DNA of 64,000 nt, taken from positions 620,001-684,000 of the forward strand of contig NZ_FODR01000001.1 in NCBI RefSeq assembly GCF_900110415.1, in the 5' to 3' direction. The position numbers and the translations under genes are program-made. This document shows, one piece after another, positions 8,003 to 17,483 of this stretch (position 1 is its first letter; each line of letters starts with the position of its first letter). The notes under the pieces were generated by a model that saw only the letters and a list, made by a program, of their open reading frames with translations, was not told the DNA's origin and did not search any database. The stretch is from Mucilaginibacter sp. OK283. GTDB lineage: Bacteria > Bacteroidota > Bacteroidia > Sphingobacteriales > Sphingobacteriaceae.

Positions 8003-9229
8003 TTACAAATCCTGTTTGATTTCGTCCAATCCTTTGATGCTTAATCGTGCACTTATTCCTGATGCGATTACAGAAATGGCAGCAACTGTTAAAAAAACCA
8101 ACCCAAAATCGGCTATTTCCAGGTCGATCGGGTAGGCATCCAGTACGGTTAACGTAGCCCCCATTTTTATTAAACCATAGTGCTGTTGCACCAGGCAAAC
8201 GCCCAGGCCCAGGGCAATACCAACAATACAGCCAAATATCGATATCATCATCCCTTCAAAAAAGAAGATGCCCTGTATCAGCATTTTATTGGCCCCCAGG
8301 CTACTTAAAATGGCAATATCTGCGCGCTTATCAATAACCAGCATGGTTAACGAGCCTATGATATTGAATATTGCAATAATAAGCACAAAAGTCAATATCA
8401 TAAAAATGCTCCATCGCTCATAGTTCAGGGTTTTATAAAGCTCGGTATTTTGCTGCTTTCGGTTTTTTACCGTGAAGTTTTTCCCTATGGCATCAATTAT
8501 TTTGTTTTGTACCGATGTTACATCGGTCCCTTTTTTGTAAGTAAGTTCTAATGAGCTCACTTCTTTAGGCTGATCCAGCAAATCGCGGGCAAACTCAATA
8601 GGGGTTACCACAATGTCGTCAAAATCCTGTTGGATACCGAATACCCCCGAGACATTTATGGAGCGCACCCTGAACTCATCAAGCGGGTTTGCCGAATTTA
8701 CAGCTGTACGACTTGGCGAAAATATTTGTATCGGCAATAATTCGTCATGTACATTAATGCCAAGGCTGCCCTGAATGGACGACCCGATAACCGCGAAATT
8801 TCGCCCCCCGCTTTTAAGGGTAAAGGAGCCATTTTGCACTGTGCTATCCAATTGTTTATTTTTTAAAAAATCGTCGCTTACACCTTTAACCGTACCTAAA
8901 AATGGTTTATCTCCATATTTTATTAATGCTTTTTCCTGTAACACCTGGGTGAACGAAAACAATTGAGGATCATTATGCAGCGAAGTAAAATACGGCGTAT
9001 TAGGATCAAAGGTTTTGCCCAGGCGGGTCTCAATCTTAATCTCGGGCGTAAAATTGCTATAAAGCGACAGGATCACTTTCTCGAACCCGTTAAACACCGA
9101 TAAAATAATAATCAAAGCAGCGCTGCCAACCAACACACCCAGCATAGAGATGCCCGAAATGATATTGATGGCGTGCATTTTCTTGCCCGAAAATAAGTAT
9201 CTTTTAGCTATGTAAACCGAGGTGTTCAA
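8003..9229 (-). CDS. LolC/LolE-family ABC transporter permease
   Basis: 408 residues with the MacB/FtsX topology: an N-terminal membrane helix preceded by the LolC/E signature AKRYLFSGKKMHAINIIS, a periplasmic domain (about 45-270), then three C-terminal helices beginning WSIFMILTFVLIIAIFNIIG and including the FtsX-domain LVIDKRADIAILSSLGA. In Proteobacteria LolCDE releases lipoproteins from the inner membrane to LolA. Bacteroidota usually have a single LolC/E-like permease near rbfA, as here. No LolD ATPase gene is adjacent. The lipoprotein gene follows it 9 bases downstream. Confidence 0.85.
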   Translation of the reverse strand: MNTSVYIAKRYLFSGKKMHAINIISGISMLGVLVGSAALIIILSVFNGFEKVILSLYSNFTPEIKIETRLGKTFDPNTPYFTSLHNDPQLFSFTQVLQEKALIKYGDKPFLGTVKGVSDDFLKNKQLDSTVQNGSFTLKSGGRNFAVIGSSIQGSLGINVHDELLPIQIFSPSRTAVNSANPLDEFRVRSINVSGVFGIQQDFDDIVVTPIEFARDLLDQPKEVSSLELTYKKGTDVTSVQNKIIDAIGKNFTVKNRKQQNTELYKTLNYERWSIFMILTFVLIIAIFNIIGSLTMLVIDKRADIAILSSLGANKMLIQGIFFFEGMMISIFGCIVGIALGLGVCLVQQHYGLIKMGATLTVLDAYPIDLEIADFGLVFLTVAAISVIASGISARLSIKGLDEIKQDL

Positions 9230-9231
9230 TA

Positions 9232-9390
9232 AAGTTTTAAGTTATACGTGGTAAGTTATACGTTTTTTTGATTAGTCAAGCGTTGATAAAGTTGTAAGTT
9301 TTACGTGGTAAGTTATGCGTTTTTTGATTGGTCCGCTATATTTCTTTTCGGTTACGTATAACGTAAAACCTCCAACGTATCACGTCCCTT
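9232..9390. repeat. Tandem and inverted short repeats upstream of the permease gene
   Basis: Two direct copies of a unit of about 60 bases: AAGTTATACGTGGTAAGTTA near 9238 and AAGTTTTACGTGGTAAGTTA near 9295, each followed by GCGTTTTTTGATT-like sequence. A third, inverted part (ACGTATAACGTAAAACC) lies near 9353. This looks like a degraded palindromic element. Confidence 0.6.
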
Positions 9391-9394
9391 GTTG

Positions 9395-10033
9395 CTAAGT
9401 CAAAAACGGGTTGTTTTGTTTTTCGTAACCAATAGTTGTTTCGGGGCCGTGGCCCGGGTAAACGGTACAATCATCAGGTAGGGCAAATAGTTTGTTTTCG
9501 ATGTTGTCTATCAGTTGGTTAAAATTACCGCCGGGTAAATCGGCACGGCCAATACTTCGCCTGAACAATACATCGCCGCCAATTAACATATTGGCTGCTT
9601 TATCATAAAAGCACAGCGATGCCGGCGAATGGCCGGGGGCGAAGATGAGCCCTAAAACAGTATTGCCAAACTTTACGTTGCCTGTTTCGGGTAAGTATTC
9701 ATCCGGCAGTGGCGATACCTCGTACCTGATACCCATTTGCGGGGCATATGATACTATTGCTGTTAACACCGGCAACTCGCCCCGGTGAAATTGAGGTTTA
9801 AGGCCGTATTTATCAAATACAAATTTATTACCCAATACATGGTCAATGTGGCAATGGGTATTCAGCAGTAAAACCGGTTTTAAATTATTATCCTTTATAA
9901 AATTCGCTACCGTATTTTGCTCGGTAGCCGTATACATTCCCGGATCAATAATTGCACATTCGCCGGTTTCGTCATATAAAACATAAGTGTTTTCCTGGTA
10001 AGGGTTGTTCTCAAATGATATAACTTTTGCCAT
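9395..10033 (-). CDS. MBL-fold hydrolase, glyoxalase II-like
   Basis: About 213 residues. The metallo-beta-lactamase motif THCHIDH (His60, His62, Asp64, His65) is intact, followed by FAPGHSPASLCF, GGDVLF and a C-terminal YPGHGPETT. This set fits the hydroxyacylglutathione-hydrolase-like subgroup that cleaves thioesters with a binuclear zinc site; the physiological substrate is unknown. The start at 10033 (MAKVISFENNPYQENTYV) is chosen because the family begins there; a Met 30 codons upstream (10123) would add unrelated residues. It lies downstream of the initiator tRNA terminator on the same strand. Confidence 0.85.
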   Translation of the reverse strand: MAKVISFENNPYQENTYVLYDETGECAIIDPGMYTATEQNTVANFIKDNNLKPVLLLNTHCHIDHVLGNKFVFDKYGLKPQFHRGELPVLTAIVSYAPQMGIRYEVSPLPDEYLPETGNVKFGNTVLGLIFAPGHSPASLCFYDKAANMLIGGDVLFRRSIGRADLPGGNFNQLIDNIENKLFALPDDCTVYPGHGPETTIGYEKQNNPFLT

Positions 10034-10157
10034 GGGGTAAAAGTACTGATTTAATTTGTTGAGAGGCCGCCATTTTTGATTCCGGTGCCAACAGGGGAGG
10101 GTTTTTATTATCAATTTATTCAACCGGCTCTTGTTTATCAGTTGACAGGGGATTAAA

Positions 10158-10187
10158 AAAGCCTCAAATCTTCCGACTTGAGGCTTT
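10158..10187 (-). terminator. Terminator after tRNA-fMet
   Basis: AAAGCCTCAA pairs with TTGAGGCTTT over 10 bp with a 10-nt loop, followed on the minus strand by a T run. It starts 11 bases past the tRNA 3' end. Confidence 0.85.
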
Positions 10188-10198
10188 CGATTTAAATG

Positions 10199-10271
<73 letters not shown>

Positions 10272-10429
10272 CTGTTTTGATGGACTGCAAAGGTATGATA
10301 ACTTTTGGTATTGGGCGCGGATTACAAGGGTAATAAATCCGGGTACTTGTAGTTGCCTCGTTTTAAGGTTATTAAATATTCTGAAAATACGAGTGATGGC
10401 AATTGCGTGTGGCAATAGCAACAAGCCAA

Positions 10430-11047
10430 TTAACGCGAGGCTGTTTCAGGGTACGTATTAACCTGGTTGTTATCCGTAAATACCCGTATGGTACGCATAT
10501 AGCGCCCCATATAATAATCATTCATACTGGTAAGGGTTACTCCATTTGCTTCACCGGAAGTAGAGTGGATAAACTGAATTGGTTCGCCTGGCATAGATAC
10601 AATGATGCCTATGTGGCCGGCCCTGCGGGTATGTTTTTTAGTACCGGTAAATAATATCAGGTCGCCAAATTTAGCATCCTTTAAATCAACCCCGCCCTGA
10701 ACGTCGGTAAAGTCAACCGAACTTCTGGGGATAGCGATGCCAAAATGATTAAATACGTAGTTAACAAACCCCGAGCAGTCAAAACCTTTTTCGGGATTGG
10801 TTGAGCCAAACCTGTACCGGATGCCTTGCAGCGATTTTGCAAAAGTTATCAATTCTTCGGGGCTGGCACATCCGGTTGAAATGGCTGTATCTATTACGGG
10901 CCTGGTATATGTATGAAAATGTTTATGTCTTTTTGCAGATTTAACCTCCTTATGATTTTTGCGAACCGCCCGGCGTTTTGCATGCGCGGGGCTATTGGCC
11001 GAAATAAGAAAAAATAAGAGGGTAAGGGTTCCCAGATAAAATCGCAT
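10430..11047 (-). CDS. NlpC/P60 (C40) cell-wall hydrolase
   Basis: 205 residues: a signal peptide (to about residue 23), a Lys/Arg/His-rich linker (24-48), then an NlpC/P60 domain with catalytic Cys91 in KGFDCSGFVNYVF and His145 in RRAGHIGIIV. Such enzymes cut peptide stems of peptidoglycan, often between D-Glu and the diamino acid. No SH3 or LysM binding domain is present, so the basic linker may serve for wall attraction. It reads away from the redoxin gene at 11181; the space between holds their divergent promoters. Confidence 0.88.
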   Translation of the reverse strand: MRFYLGTLTLLFFLISANSPAHAKRRAVRKNHKEVKSAKRHKHFHTYTRPVIDTAISTGCASPEELITFAKSLQGIRYRFGSTNPEKGFDCSGFVNYVFNHFGIAIPRSSVDFTDVQGGVDLKDAKFGDLILFTGTKKHTRRAGHIGIIVSMPGEPIQFIHSTSGEANGVTLTSMNDYYMGRYMRTIRVFTDNNQVNTYPETASR

Positions 11048-11180
11048 CCGTAATGATAGGAAAAAAAACTGTTTTTATCTTTTTTTTGTAAAAACTTTTT
11101 GGGTAAAGGCAATTAATTGTTTTTCTATATAATAAGATTATAATAAGTAACTTTTGAACTATCATTACGTAAAAAACAGG

Positions 11181-11774
11181 ATGAAGAAGCTCGTAGTGAG
11201 TATTTGGTTGATTTTTTTACTTGGCGCGATCGGGGCTTTATTTTGGTATAACGAATTGGTTTTTCAATTACCAACCCCCGTTCCCAAAAACTATAAACCA
11301 GTTTACCAGGGGCAGCTTATCAGTTTAAACGGGGTGTTAAAAAATGAAAACAAGCCCATTTTCTTTCACTTTTTTAACCCGGATTGCCCATGTTCCCGGT
11401 TCAACGTAGCTAATTTTAAATCGTTGGTAAACCAATATGGCCGGCAGGTACATTTTGTAGTGGTAGTATTAAATAACCATTATTATACAGCCAAACAAAT
11501 CCAGGATAAATTTGATTTAACTATTCCGGTGATATTCGATCCATCCATTGCAAAGAGCTGCGGCGTATATTCAACACCCCAGGTAGCGCTGCTGAACCCG
11601 CAACACCAATTATATTACCGTGGCAACTACAACCGAAGCAGGTATTGTACCGATGAAAAAACAAATTATGCAAAAAATGCTATAAATGGTTTATTAGCTG
11701 CACAACCTAAGCTGGCATTTAACCAACTTGCGCTTAGGGCATATGGCTGCCAGCTACCCAATTGCAATAAATGA
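11181..11774 (+). CDS. Membrane-anchored redoxin-like protein
   Basis: About 197 residues. An N-terminal hydrophobic helix (5-25) anchors a thioredoxin-like domain facing the periplasm. The redox motif is NPDCPCSRFN (Cys69, Cys71; a CxC rather than CxxC), followed by a second segment FDPSIAKSCGVYSTPQVALL with the cis-Pro. Further cysteines lie in the C-terminal tail (RYC, YGCQLPNC). It resembles AhpC/TSA- or TlpA-type proteins of unknown partner. The start at 11181 begins the membrane helix. The next gene starts about 14 bases after the stop, so the redoxin and the PAS protein are probably one operon. Confidence 0.7.
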   Translation: MKKLVVSIWLIFLLGAIGALFWYNELVFQLPTPVPKNYKPVYQGQLISLNGVLKNENKPIFFHFFNPDCPCSRFNVANFKSLVNQYGRQVHFVVVVLNNHYYTAKQIQDKFDLTIPVIFDPSIAKSCGVYSTPQVALLNPQHQLYYRGNYNRSRYCTDEKTNYAKNAINGLLAAQPKLAFNQLALRAYGCQLPNCNK

Positions 11775-11787
11775 TTATTTAAGTATG

Positions 11788-13338
11788 TACAACCCAAATT
11801 CATTGTCACATCAGCCCAATGCTCTCCTTTTTGGTGTAAAAGAGCGGTCAGATAAAATAATGAATTATTTTTTGGTTGCTTATTTCCTGGTGGGCCTTTT
11901 TTTGGCAACGTTTTATAGTACCTGGTTTATTGCGCTTGGGGCAGGGGGAATTTGCTTAACCGCTTATTATTCTGCAAAATTACTTTTGCCAGGTTCGATA
12001 TTATACCAATATGTTTTAAGCGTTGTGTTTGGACTATTTATGGCGCAATTCATTTACCAGATGCATGGCATGTTTGAAATGCATTTTTTTGCTTTCATTG
12101 GCTGCACAGCAATGATTACCTACCAAAATTGGAAACTGCAAATCCCAATCCTGCTATTTGTTGTTATACATCATGCACTATTTAGTTATCTTCAGGACGC
12201 CACCGTGTTGGGCATCTACTTTACCCAGCTAAGCTATTTTGACCTCCGCACATTTGGAATACACATATTTCTGACAGCCGTTATCTCATTTATTTGCGCA
12301 TTATGGGCATTTCAGCTAAAAAAATATAGTGAATTGCAGGTGGCCCAGAGTATAAAAATGACCGAAATGCAAAAGGAGGTGCAGTTTGCACTTGAGCGAA
12401 GGCAGTTGTCTGAAGAAAAGAACAGGATTTTGGAAAGCATAGGGGATGCGTTTTTTGCCGTGAACGGTGATTGGACTGTCACCTACTGGAACAATACGGC
12501 CGAAAAAGTACTGAAAACGCCGAGGGATATTATTTTAGGGAAAAATTTATGGGACGTATTTGCGGGGTCAGTAAATTCCGAATCATATAAAATGTATCAT
12601 GAGGCAATGGCCCTGAAACAGTACGTACACTTTGAAGATTATTTTACACCATTAGAAAAATGGTACGACATTAGCGCCTATCCGACAGATAACGGCCTTT
12701 CGGTTTTTTTTAAAGACATTACCGAACGCAAAATAGCAAACCTGTTATTACTTGAATCTGAAAAAAGGTATAGCGATTTATTTGATTTAAGCCCCTTACC
12801 CAAATGGGTTGTTGATACGGAAACACTATGCTTTTTAGATGTAAATGCCGCTGCAATAAAAAAATATGGCTACAGCCGCGATGAATTTTTGTCGATGACG
12901 ATAAAGGATATCAGGCCGCCGGAGGATATTGGAAAAGTTGAGGAACTCATAAAAGAGATTAATAACGCCGATGGGTTAACAAAAAGGGGAACCTTTACCC
13001 ATAAAAAAAAGGATGGCGAGCTTATTCAGGTTGATATTCAAAGCAATAGTATGGATTATAGGGGTAAAAAAGCCAAGCTGATTATTGCGCATGATATTAC
13101 CGACCAATTGAAACATATCATTGAAATTGAAAAGCAAAACAAAAAGCTAAAAGAAATATCATGGATTCAATCGCACATTATAAGGGCGCCGCTTGTGCGG
13201 ATAATGGGCTTAATTCCAATTATTAAAAACCTTGCCTCAGATGATCCGGAAAGAGAAAAGGTATTGGAGTACCTGGCTTCATCGGCAAATGAGTTGGACG
13301 ACGTGATTAAAAATATAACCCAAAAAATAAGTAGTTAA
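11788..13338 (+). CDS. Membrane PAS-domain protein with orphan DHp-like segment
   Basis: About 516 residues. Five or six membrane helices occupy roughly the first 175 residues, then a coiled linker, a PAS domain (about 215-320, with GDAFFAVNGDWTVTYWN), a second PAS/PAC (about 330-450, with LFDLSPLPKWVVDTET and FTHKKKDGELIQVDIQ), and a short helical end with WIQSHIIRAPLVRIMGL. That last motif looks like the phosphoacceptor helix of a histidine kinase (SHEIRxPL), but the catalytic ATPase domain is absent and the gene ends about 50 residues later. It may be a sensor that partners with another kinase or signals by dimerisation. The start at 11788 avoids overlap with the redoxin gene; earlier TTG or ATG starts (11728, 11743) are possible. 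Confidence 0.75.
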   Translation, partial: YNPNSLSHQPNALLFGVKERSDKIMNYFLVAYFLVGLFLATFYSTWFIALGAGGICLTAYYSAKLLLPGSILYQYVLSVVFGLFMAQFIYQMHGMFEMHFFAFIGCTAMITYQNWKLQIPILLFVVIHHALFSYLQDATVLGIYFTQLSYFDLRTFGIHIFLTAVISFICALWAFQLKKYSELQVAQSIKMTEMQKEVQFALERRQLSEEKNRILESIGDAFFAVNGDWTVTYWNNTAEKVLKTPRDIILGKNLWDVFAGSVNSESYKMYHEAMALKQYVHFEDYFTPLEKWYDISAYPTDNGLSVFFKDITERKIANLLLLESEKRYSDLFDLSPLPKWVVDTETLCFLDVNAAAIKKYGYSRDEFLSMTIKDIRPPEDIGKVEELIKEINNADGLTKRGTFTHKKKDGELIQVDIQSNSMDYRGKKAKLIIAHDITDQLKHIIEIEKQNKKLKEISWIQSHIIRAPLVRIMGLIPIIKNLASDDPEREKVLEYLASSANELDDVIKNITQKISS

Positions 13339-13404
13339 CCAGGATGAGGCCAAAACCTTGTGATTGGTCAAAGCTTTGGTAAAACAACGAAGCAGCAAAG
13401 TTAA

Positions 13405-13436
13405 CAAGAGGCCGTCCCGAAAAGACAGGCCTCTTG
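13405..13436 (+). terminator. Probable terminator of the redoxin-PAS operon
   Basis: CAAGAGGCC pairs with GGCCTCTTG (9 bp) around a 14-nt loop, 66 bases after the PAS gene stop. The following sequence (CTATTTATAA) is only moderately T-rich. Confidence 0.6.
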
Positions 13437-13618
13437 CTATTTATAAGGTATTCAGGAAGCTGTATTTTATTACCGGGAGCATAATAAGAACCGCAGGTAA
13501 CTATTGAGTTATCTATTTAACTCCTGGAAAAATAATTGCCAATTTTTGCTTTTTAGAAAAATATAAATTAATTTACGCTTAACTAAAAATTAAGATTGTA
13601 ATTGTATACAATTAAACG

Positions 13619-13650
13619 AATAATATAATTACCCGATAAATTATATTATT
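13619..13650. promoter_or_regulatory. Perfect 12-bp inverted repeat, candidate operator
   Basis: AATAATATAATT and AATTATATTATT form a perfect inverted repeat with an 8-base spacer (ACCCGATA), 70 bases upstream of the M57 gene. The symmetry suits a dimeric repressor or activator. AT-only repeats also arise by chance, so this is a candidate only. Confidence 0.4.
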
Positions 13651-13719
13651 TGAAATGCTGGCCAGCCAATTGTAGTTTTTAGAAAAACCTTACAAACAAA
13701 CTTAACACGAAAAACACAC

Positions 13720-14544
13720 ATGAAAAACAAAGTATTACTAACAATTGGCTTTGGCGCCGCCGTTGCCGCGTCTGTTCTATTTTCTTGTACTAAAAATAAC
13801 AGCCAGCCGGCAAAGCAAACAACAGCTGTTTCGGCGGATGTATTAAAAAAGATAAGTGACCTGGGCTTCAGCACCGACGAAGTGAGAAAACAGGGAGATA
13901 ATTACCTGGTAGAAGGCGACATCCTTTTAACTGCAGCTAATTTATCAGAGGCAAGCACAAGCCCCAATTTAAGAATTGCCGAAAACGAGCAGTACCGGAC
14001 TACCAACCTGGTTAAAAACCTGCCCCGCACAATTACCGTTTCGGTATCAAACCTGCCAACTGTCTATGCTACAGCAACAAGCAACGCGGTTGCACGTTAT
14101 AATGCGTTAGGCCTTACTATCCAATTCCAAATAGTAAGCAGCGGCGGTAATATCCAGGTAATTGGCTTTAACGAAGGGCCAAGCGGTGGATACATTACCC
14201 TGGGCTCATCGGGCTTCCCAACATCGGCTGGCGATCCGTATAACCAAATTCAAATGAATACCAACGAGCAAGCTTACGGCACCAATCCTGATGTAAATTA
14301 TTTAACATCGGTTTTGCAGCATGAGATAGGCCATTGCATCGGTTTCCGCCATACCGATTATATGAACCGTGCATTTAGCTGCGGCGGCAGGCACGTTAAT
14401 GAAGGCAGCGCAGGTATTGGAGCAATTAATATTCCCGGTACACCAACAAAAGCCGATGCCGGATCATGGATGCTGGCTTGCTCATCTGGTACCGACCGTA
14501 CTTTTAATCCGAATGATGTAATAGCCTTAAATTATTTATACTAA
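13720..14544 (+). CDS. M57-type zinc metalloprotease, lipoprotein
   Basis: 274 residues. The signal sequence ends in a lipobox (SVLFSC, Cys23), so it is probably a surface or periplasmic lipoprotein. A central metzincin-type domain carries HEIGHCIGFRH (His201, Glu202, His205, His211), the zinc and catalytic site of the HEIGH group (M57). Upstream SVSNLPTVYATATSNAVARY is typical of the substrate-cleft strand region of this family. These are probably extracellular protein-degrading enzymes. The next gene encodes a secreted serine protease, so the two may work together, though a terminator separates them. Confidence 0.85.
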   Translation: MKNKVLLTIGFGAAVAASVLFSCTKNNSQPAKQTTAVSADVLKKISDLGFSTDEVRKQGDNYLVEGDILLTAANLSEASTSPNLRIAENEQYRTTNLVKNLPRTITVSVSNLPTVYATATSNAVARYNALGLTIQFQIVSSGGNIQVIGFNEGPSGGYITLGSSGFPTSAGDPYNQIQMNTNEQAYGTNPDVNYLTSVLQHEIGHCIGFRHTDYMNRAFSCGGRHVNEGSAGIGAINIPGTPTKADAGSWMLACSSGTDRTFNPNDVIALNYLY

Positions 14545-14583
14545 ACATTTGTAACACTATCGGGTATTATATTATTTACTATT

Positions 14584-14617
14584 ATAAGGGAGGGCGGTGC
14601 TCTCCCTTATTTTTATT
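14584..14617 (+). terminator. Rho-independent terminator
   Basis: ATAAGGGAG pairs with CTCCCTTAT (9 bp) around a 9-nt loop, followed by TTTTTATT. It lies between the M57 and S8 protease genes. Confidence 0.85.
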
Positions 14618-14628
14618 AAACTTAAAGC

Positions 14629-17421
14629 ATGGTTAAAAAATTACTGCCTTTTGTTTTTTTGCTTTGTTTTAAGTACTCATGGTCGCAGCAAACAGCGGGC
14701 GACAAAATGATCAGAAACCTTTATTCGGCAGCAAATAAACCTGCATTAGCCGATTCTGTTAATTATTATGTTGTTAAGGCCAATAAACGGCCATTTGCGC
14801 CCTCCGCAAATGCGCACATTATAAAAAGACTTTCATACAATTATTACATTATAACTTCAAACAAATCCATTCCGCAAGGTGCGGATTTTGAAATAATAGC
14901 CCCTGCAAATTCCTTGTGGAAAGCATCAGATAACCTTGCCCTGGCCACTCAAAAGCATGCTAATAGCAGTAAAATAATTGCCGTTGATATTACCCTGAAT
15001 AATGCCGCCGCAGAAAACGAAGTAAAAAAGTATAGCGAAATAACCGCCGCAAACGGCAACAGGGTAACAGCCAATATCCGTGTTAACAGGCTAAATGAAT
15101 TATTACAGCAGCCTTATGTTGTTTTTGCGGATAATACCCGCAAGGCGCACGCCGAACTGGCAATCAGCGATATCGACCTGGGCGCAAATACCATCAGCAC
15201 AATACAAAGCATTTACCCCGGCATTAACGGACAGGGCATCAATGTAAGTATCAAGGAGAGCAGGTACGATAACGATTTGGATCTGCTTGGCCGTACCTTT
15301 GAATCATTCCCGGCATCTGCTACAACGTCCGGGCATGCTACTACCATGGCTACGCTTATTGGCGGCAATGCAAATTCGTTCATAAAAGGGCTTGGCGCCG
15401 CACCTAAGGTGCGCTTTACATCTGCCGATTTTATCAATCTGTTTCCGGATAGCACCGTTGTTTTTAAAACGTTTGATATCGGCTTGCAAAACCATTCCTA
15501 CGGTACCGGTATCGAAAACTACTACGGTGCCGAAACCGTGGCCTATGATGAGCAGGTAGCCGCAAATGACAGCATTGTACACGTGTTTTCGTCGGGCAAT
15601 GTCGGGCTCAATGCACCTGCTACAGGAGTTTATAATGGTTTGACAGGTGTAGCCAATTTATCGGGCGATTTTAAGCAGGCAAAAAACGTGCTGGTGATAG
15701 GCGGTACAGGCCGTACAAACCTCCCCGAAGATTTAAGCTCTGGCGGCCCGGCCTATGATGGACGCATAAAGCCGGAGCTGGTTGCAGATGGCGAGGACGG
15801 AACATCGGGCGCCGCTGCCCTGGCTTCGGGCGCTATTGCTTTATTGCAACAGGCGTATAAGCAAGCGCATAGAAATTTACCCCCTGCTGCATTAATTAAA
15901 GTATTGCTTATCAACTCGGCCGATGATATAGGCAACTCCTACGTCGATTTTAAAACCGGCTATGGCAGGTTAAATGGCCTGGAAGCGATGCGCACCTTAC
16001 AGGAAAACAGGGTTAATAACGGAGCGGTAGGCAATGGCGGGCAAAGCGATTTTACGGTAGAGGTACCTGCCGGCTCAAAAGAGTTGAAGGTATCAATAGC
16101 CTGGACAGATCCTGCGGCGGCGCTAAATGCACCCACTGCGTTGGTTAATGACCTTGACCTGTCAGTTTCCGGCCCCGATGGAAAAACCATTTTACCCTGG
16201 ACGCTAAGCAGCTACCCATCGCTCGACTCGTTACACAAACCTGCGCAAAGGCTGATAGATACCATAAATAATACAGAACAGGTTGCCATTGCAAACCCGG
16301 CCGCCGGGATTTACACCATACACGTAAAAGGCAGGAAAGTGCCACTGGGGTCGCAAAAGTTTTATGTGGCTTATCAAGCAATCCAGGCAAATAAGTTCGA
16401 GTGGGTTTACCCTGTTGCTGCAAGTCAGCTTTTTGCTGCCGACGATAATTACCTGCGCTGGCAAAGTTCCTTTGATACGGCAATGGGTAGGCTGAGTATC
16501 AGTTATGATCACGGAGTCACCTGGAAAGCCATTAATAATGTAACGCTGAAAAATAATTATTATAACTGGCAGGCCCCGGATGCATTCAGTACGGCCATGT
16601 TGAAAATGGATATTGGCAATAACTCGTTTTTAAGTGCCGAATTTAACATCTCTGCCCCGGTAGGGTTGCGCGTTGGTTATAACTGTACACAGGGTACGTT
16701 GTTGCATTGGTCGCCACAACAAGGCAGTACAGGCTATGTTGTTTACACTATAAAAGATGATGTTTTGCAAAAACTAAGTGCGGTAACAGATACATCGGTT
16801 ATCATCCCAGCAGGGCAGCAAACCTCCAAATATTTTGCGGTAAGCGCTACTGGTAATGGTTTTGAAGGCTTAAAAAGCTATACCATTGATGTTACCACGC
16901 AGGGCGTGGGCTGTTATGTGAAAACATTACTGGCGAATGTAACAGGCAATAAAGTTTTATTAAATCTTTACCTGGGCAGTACCGTGAACCTAAAATCCAT
17001 TACCTGGGAAAAAATGACGGGCCCGGCTTCCTTTACATCAATCGGCACATCGGCGGTAATAGCAAACCAGCTTGGTTACCAGTTTACAGATACCGCCCCC
17101 AAACAGGTACAATATTACCGGGCCAAACTAACCACCGCCGATAACCAGGTTATTTATACCGATACCGTAAAAGCCGTTGTGTTGCAAAACAAGCAGTTTG
17201 CCGTGTACCCAAATCCGGTTGACAAACAATTTACCGTTTTAAGCGGCGATATCAATAATTACGATTTTAAATTGTATGACGCCAGCGGTAAGCTCAGCAT
17301 AACCCAAACGCTTAATAACCTGCAAAATACTGTGCCGGTGAACCTTAATCCCGGCATTTATGTTTATGTAATTTCTTTAGGGGGGCATGTGGTGTATAAT
17401 GGTAAGCTGATAAAACTGTAG
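14629..17421 (+). CDS. S8 serine peptidase with T9SS sorting domain
   Basis: 930 residues: signal peptide (1-19), a propeptide-like region (about 40-180), a subtilase domain (about 190-455), beta-sandwich modules, and a C-terminal type A T9SS signal (FAVYPNPVDKQFTVLSG to the end) that directs secretion through the Por system. Active-site residues visible are His236 (SGHATTMA), Asn324 (SSGNVG) and Ser393 (DGTSGAAALASG). The canonical Asp position aligns with Glu210 (VSIKES), with Asp214, 216 and 218 nearby, so the acid of the triad is non-standard. A Bacteroidota S8 subgroup seems to share this feature. The gene starts right after the M57 terminator, so it has its own or a read-through promoter. 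Confidence 0.88.
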   Translation: MVKKLLPFVFLLCFKYSWSQQTAGDKMIRNLYSAANKPALADSVNYYVVKANKRPFAPSANAHIIKRLSYNYYIITSNKSIPQGADFEIIAPANSLWKASDNLALATQKHANSSKIIAVDITLNNAAAENEVKKYSEITAANGNRVTANIRVNRLNELLQQPYVVFADNTRKAHAELAISDIDLGANTISTIQSIYPGINGQGINVSIKESRYDNDLDLLGRTFESFPASATTSGHATTMATLIGGNANSFIKGLGAAPKVRFTSADFINLFPDSTVVFKTFDIGLQNHSYGTGIENYYGAETVAYDEQVAANDSIVHVFSSGNVGLNAPATGVYNGLTGVANLSGDFKQAKNVLVIGGTGRTNLPEDLSSGGPAYDGRIKPELVADGEDGTSGAAALASGAIALLQQAYKQAHRNLPPAALIKVLLINSADDIGNSYVDFKTGYGRLNGLEAMRTLQENRVNNGAVGNGGQSDFTVEVPAGSKELKVSIAWTDPAAALNAPTALVNDLDLSVSGPDGKTILPWTLSSYPSLDSLHKPAQRLIDTINNTEQVAIANPAAGIYTIHVKGRKVPLGSQKFYVAYQAIQANKFEWVYPVAASQLFAADDNYLRWQSSFDTAMGRLSISYDHGVTWKAINNVTLKNNYYNWQAPDAFSTAMLKMDIGNNSFLSAEFNISAPVGLRVGYNCTQGTLLHWSPQQGSTGYVVYTIKDDVLQKLSAVTDTSVIIPAGQQTSKYFAVSATGNGFEGLKSYTIDVTTQGVGCYVKTLLANVTGNKVLLNLYLGSTVNLKSITWEKMTGPASFTSIGTSAVIANQLGYQFTDTAPKQVQYYRAKLTTADNQVIYTDTVKAVVLQNKQFAVYPNPVDKQFTVLSGDINNYDFKLYDASGKLSITQTLNNLQNTVPVNLNPGIYVYVISLGGHVVYNGKLIKL

Positions 17422-17483
17422 GTGCTGTAAACCTAATATACAAGCGCTATTGGTTTGTTCATCCGCATTGCTGATCGGTCTCT

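Larger units (their letters stand above)
13339..13719. other. Intergenic region upstream of M57 protease
   Basis: About 380 bases, very AT-rich from 13500 onward. It includes the terminator-like hairpin at 13405-13436 and the perfect inverted repeat at 13619-13650. No ORF is supported. Confidence 0.5.
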
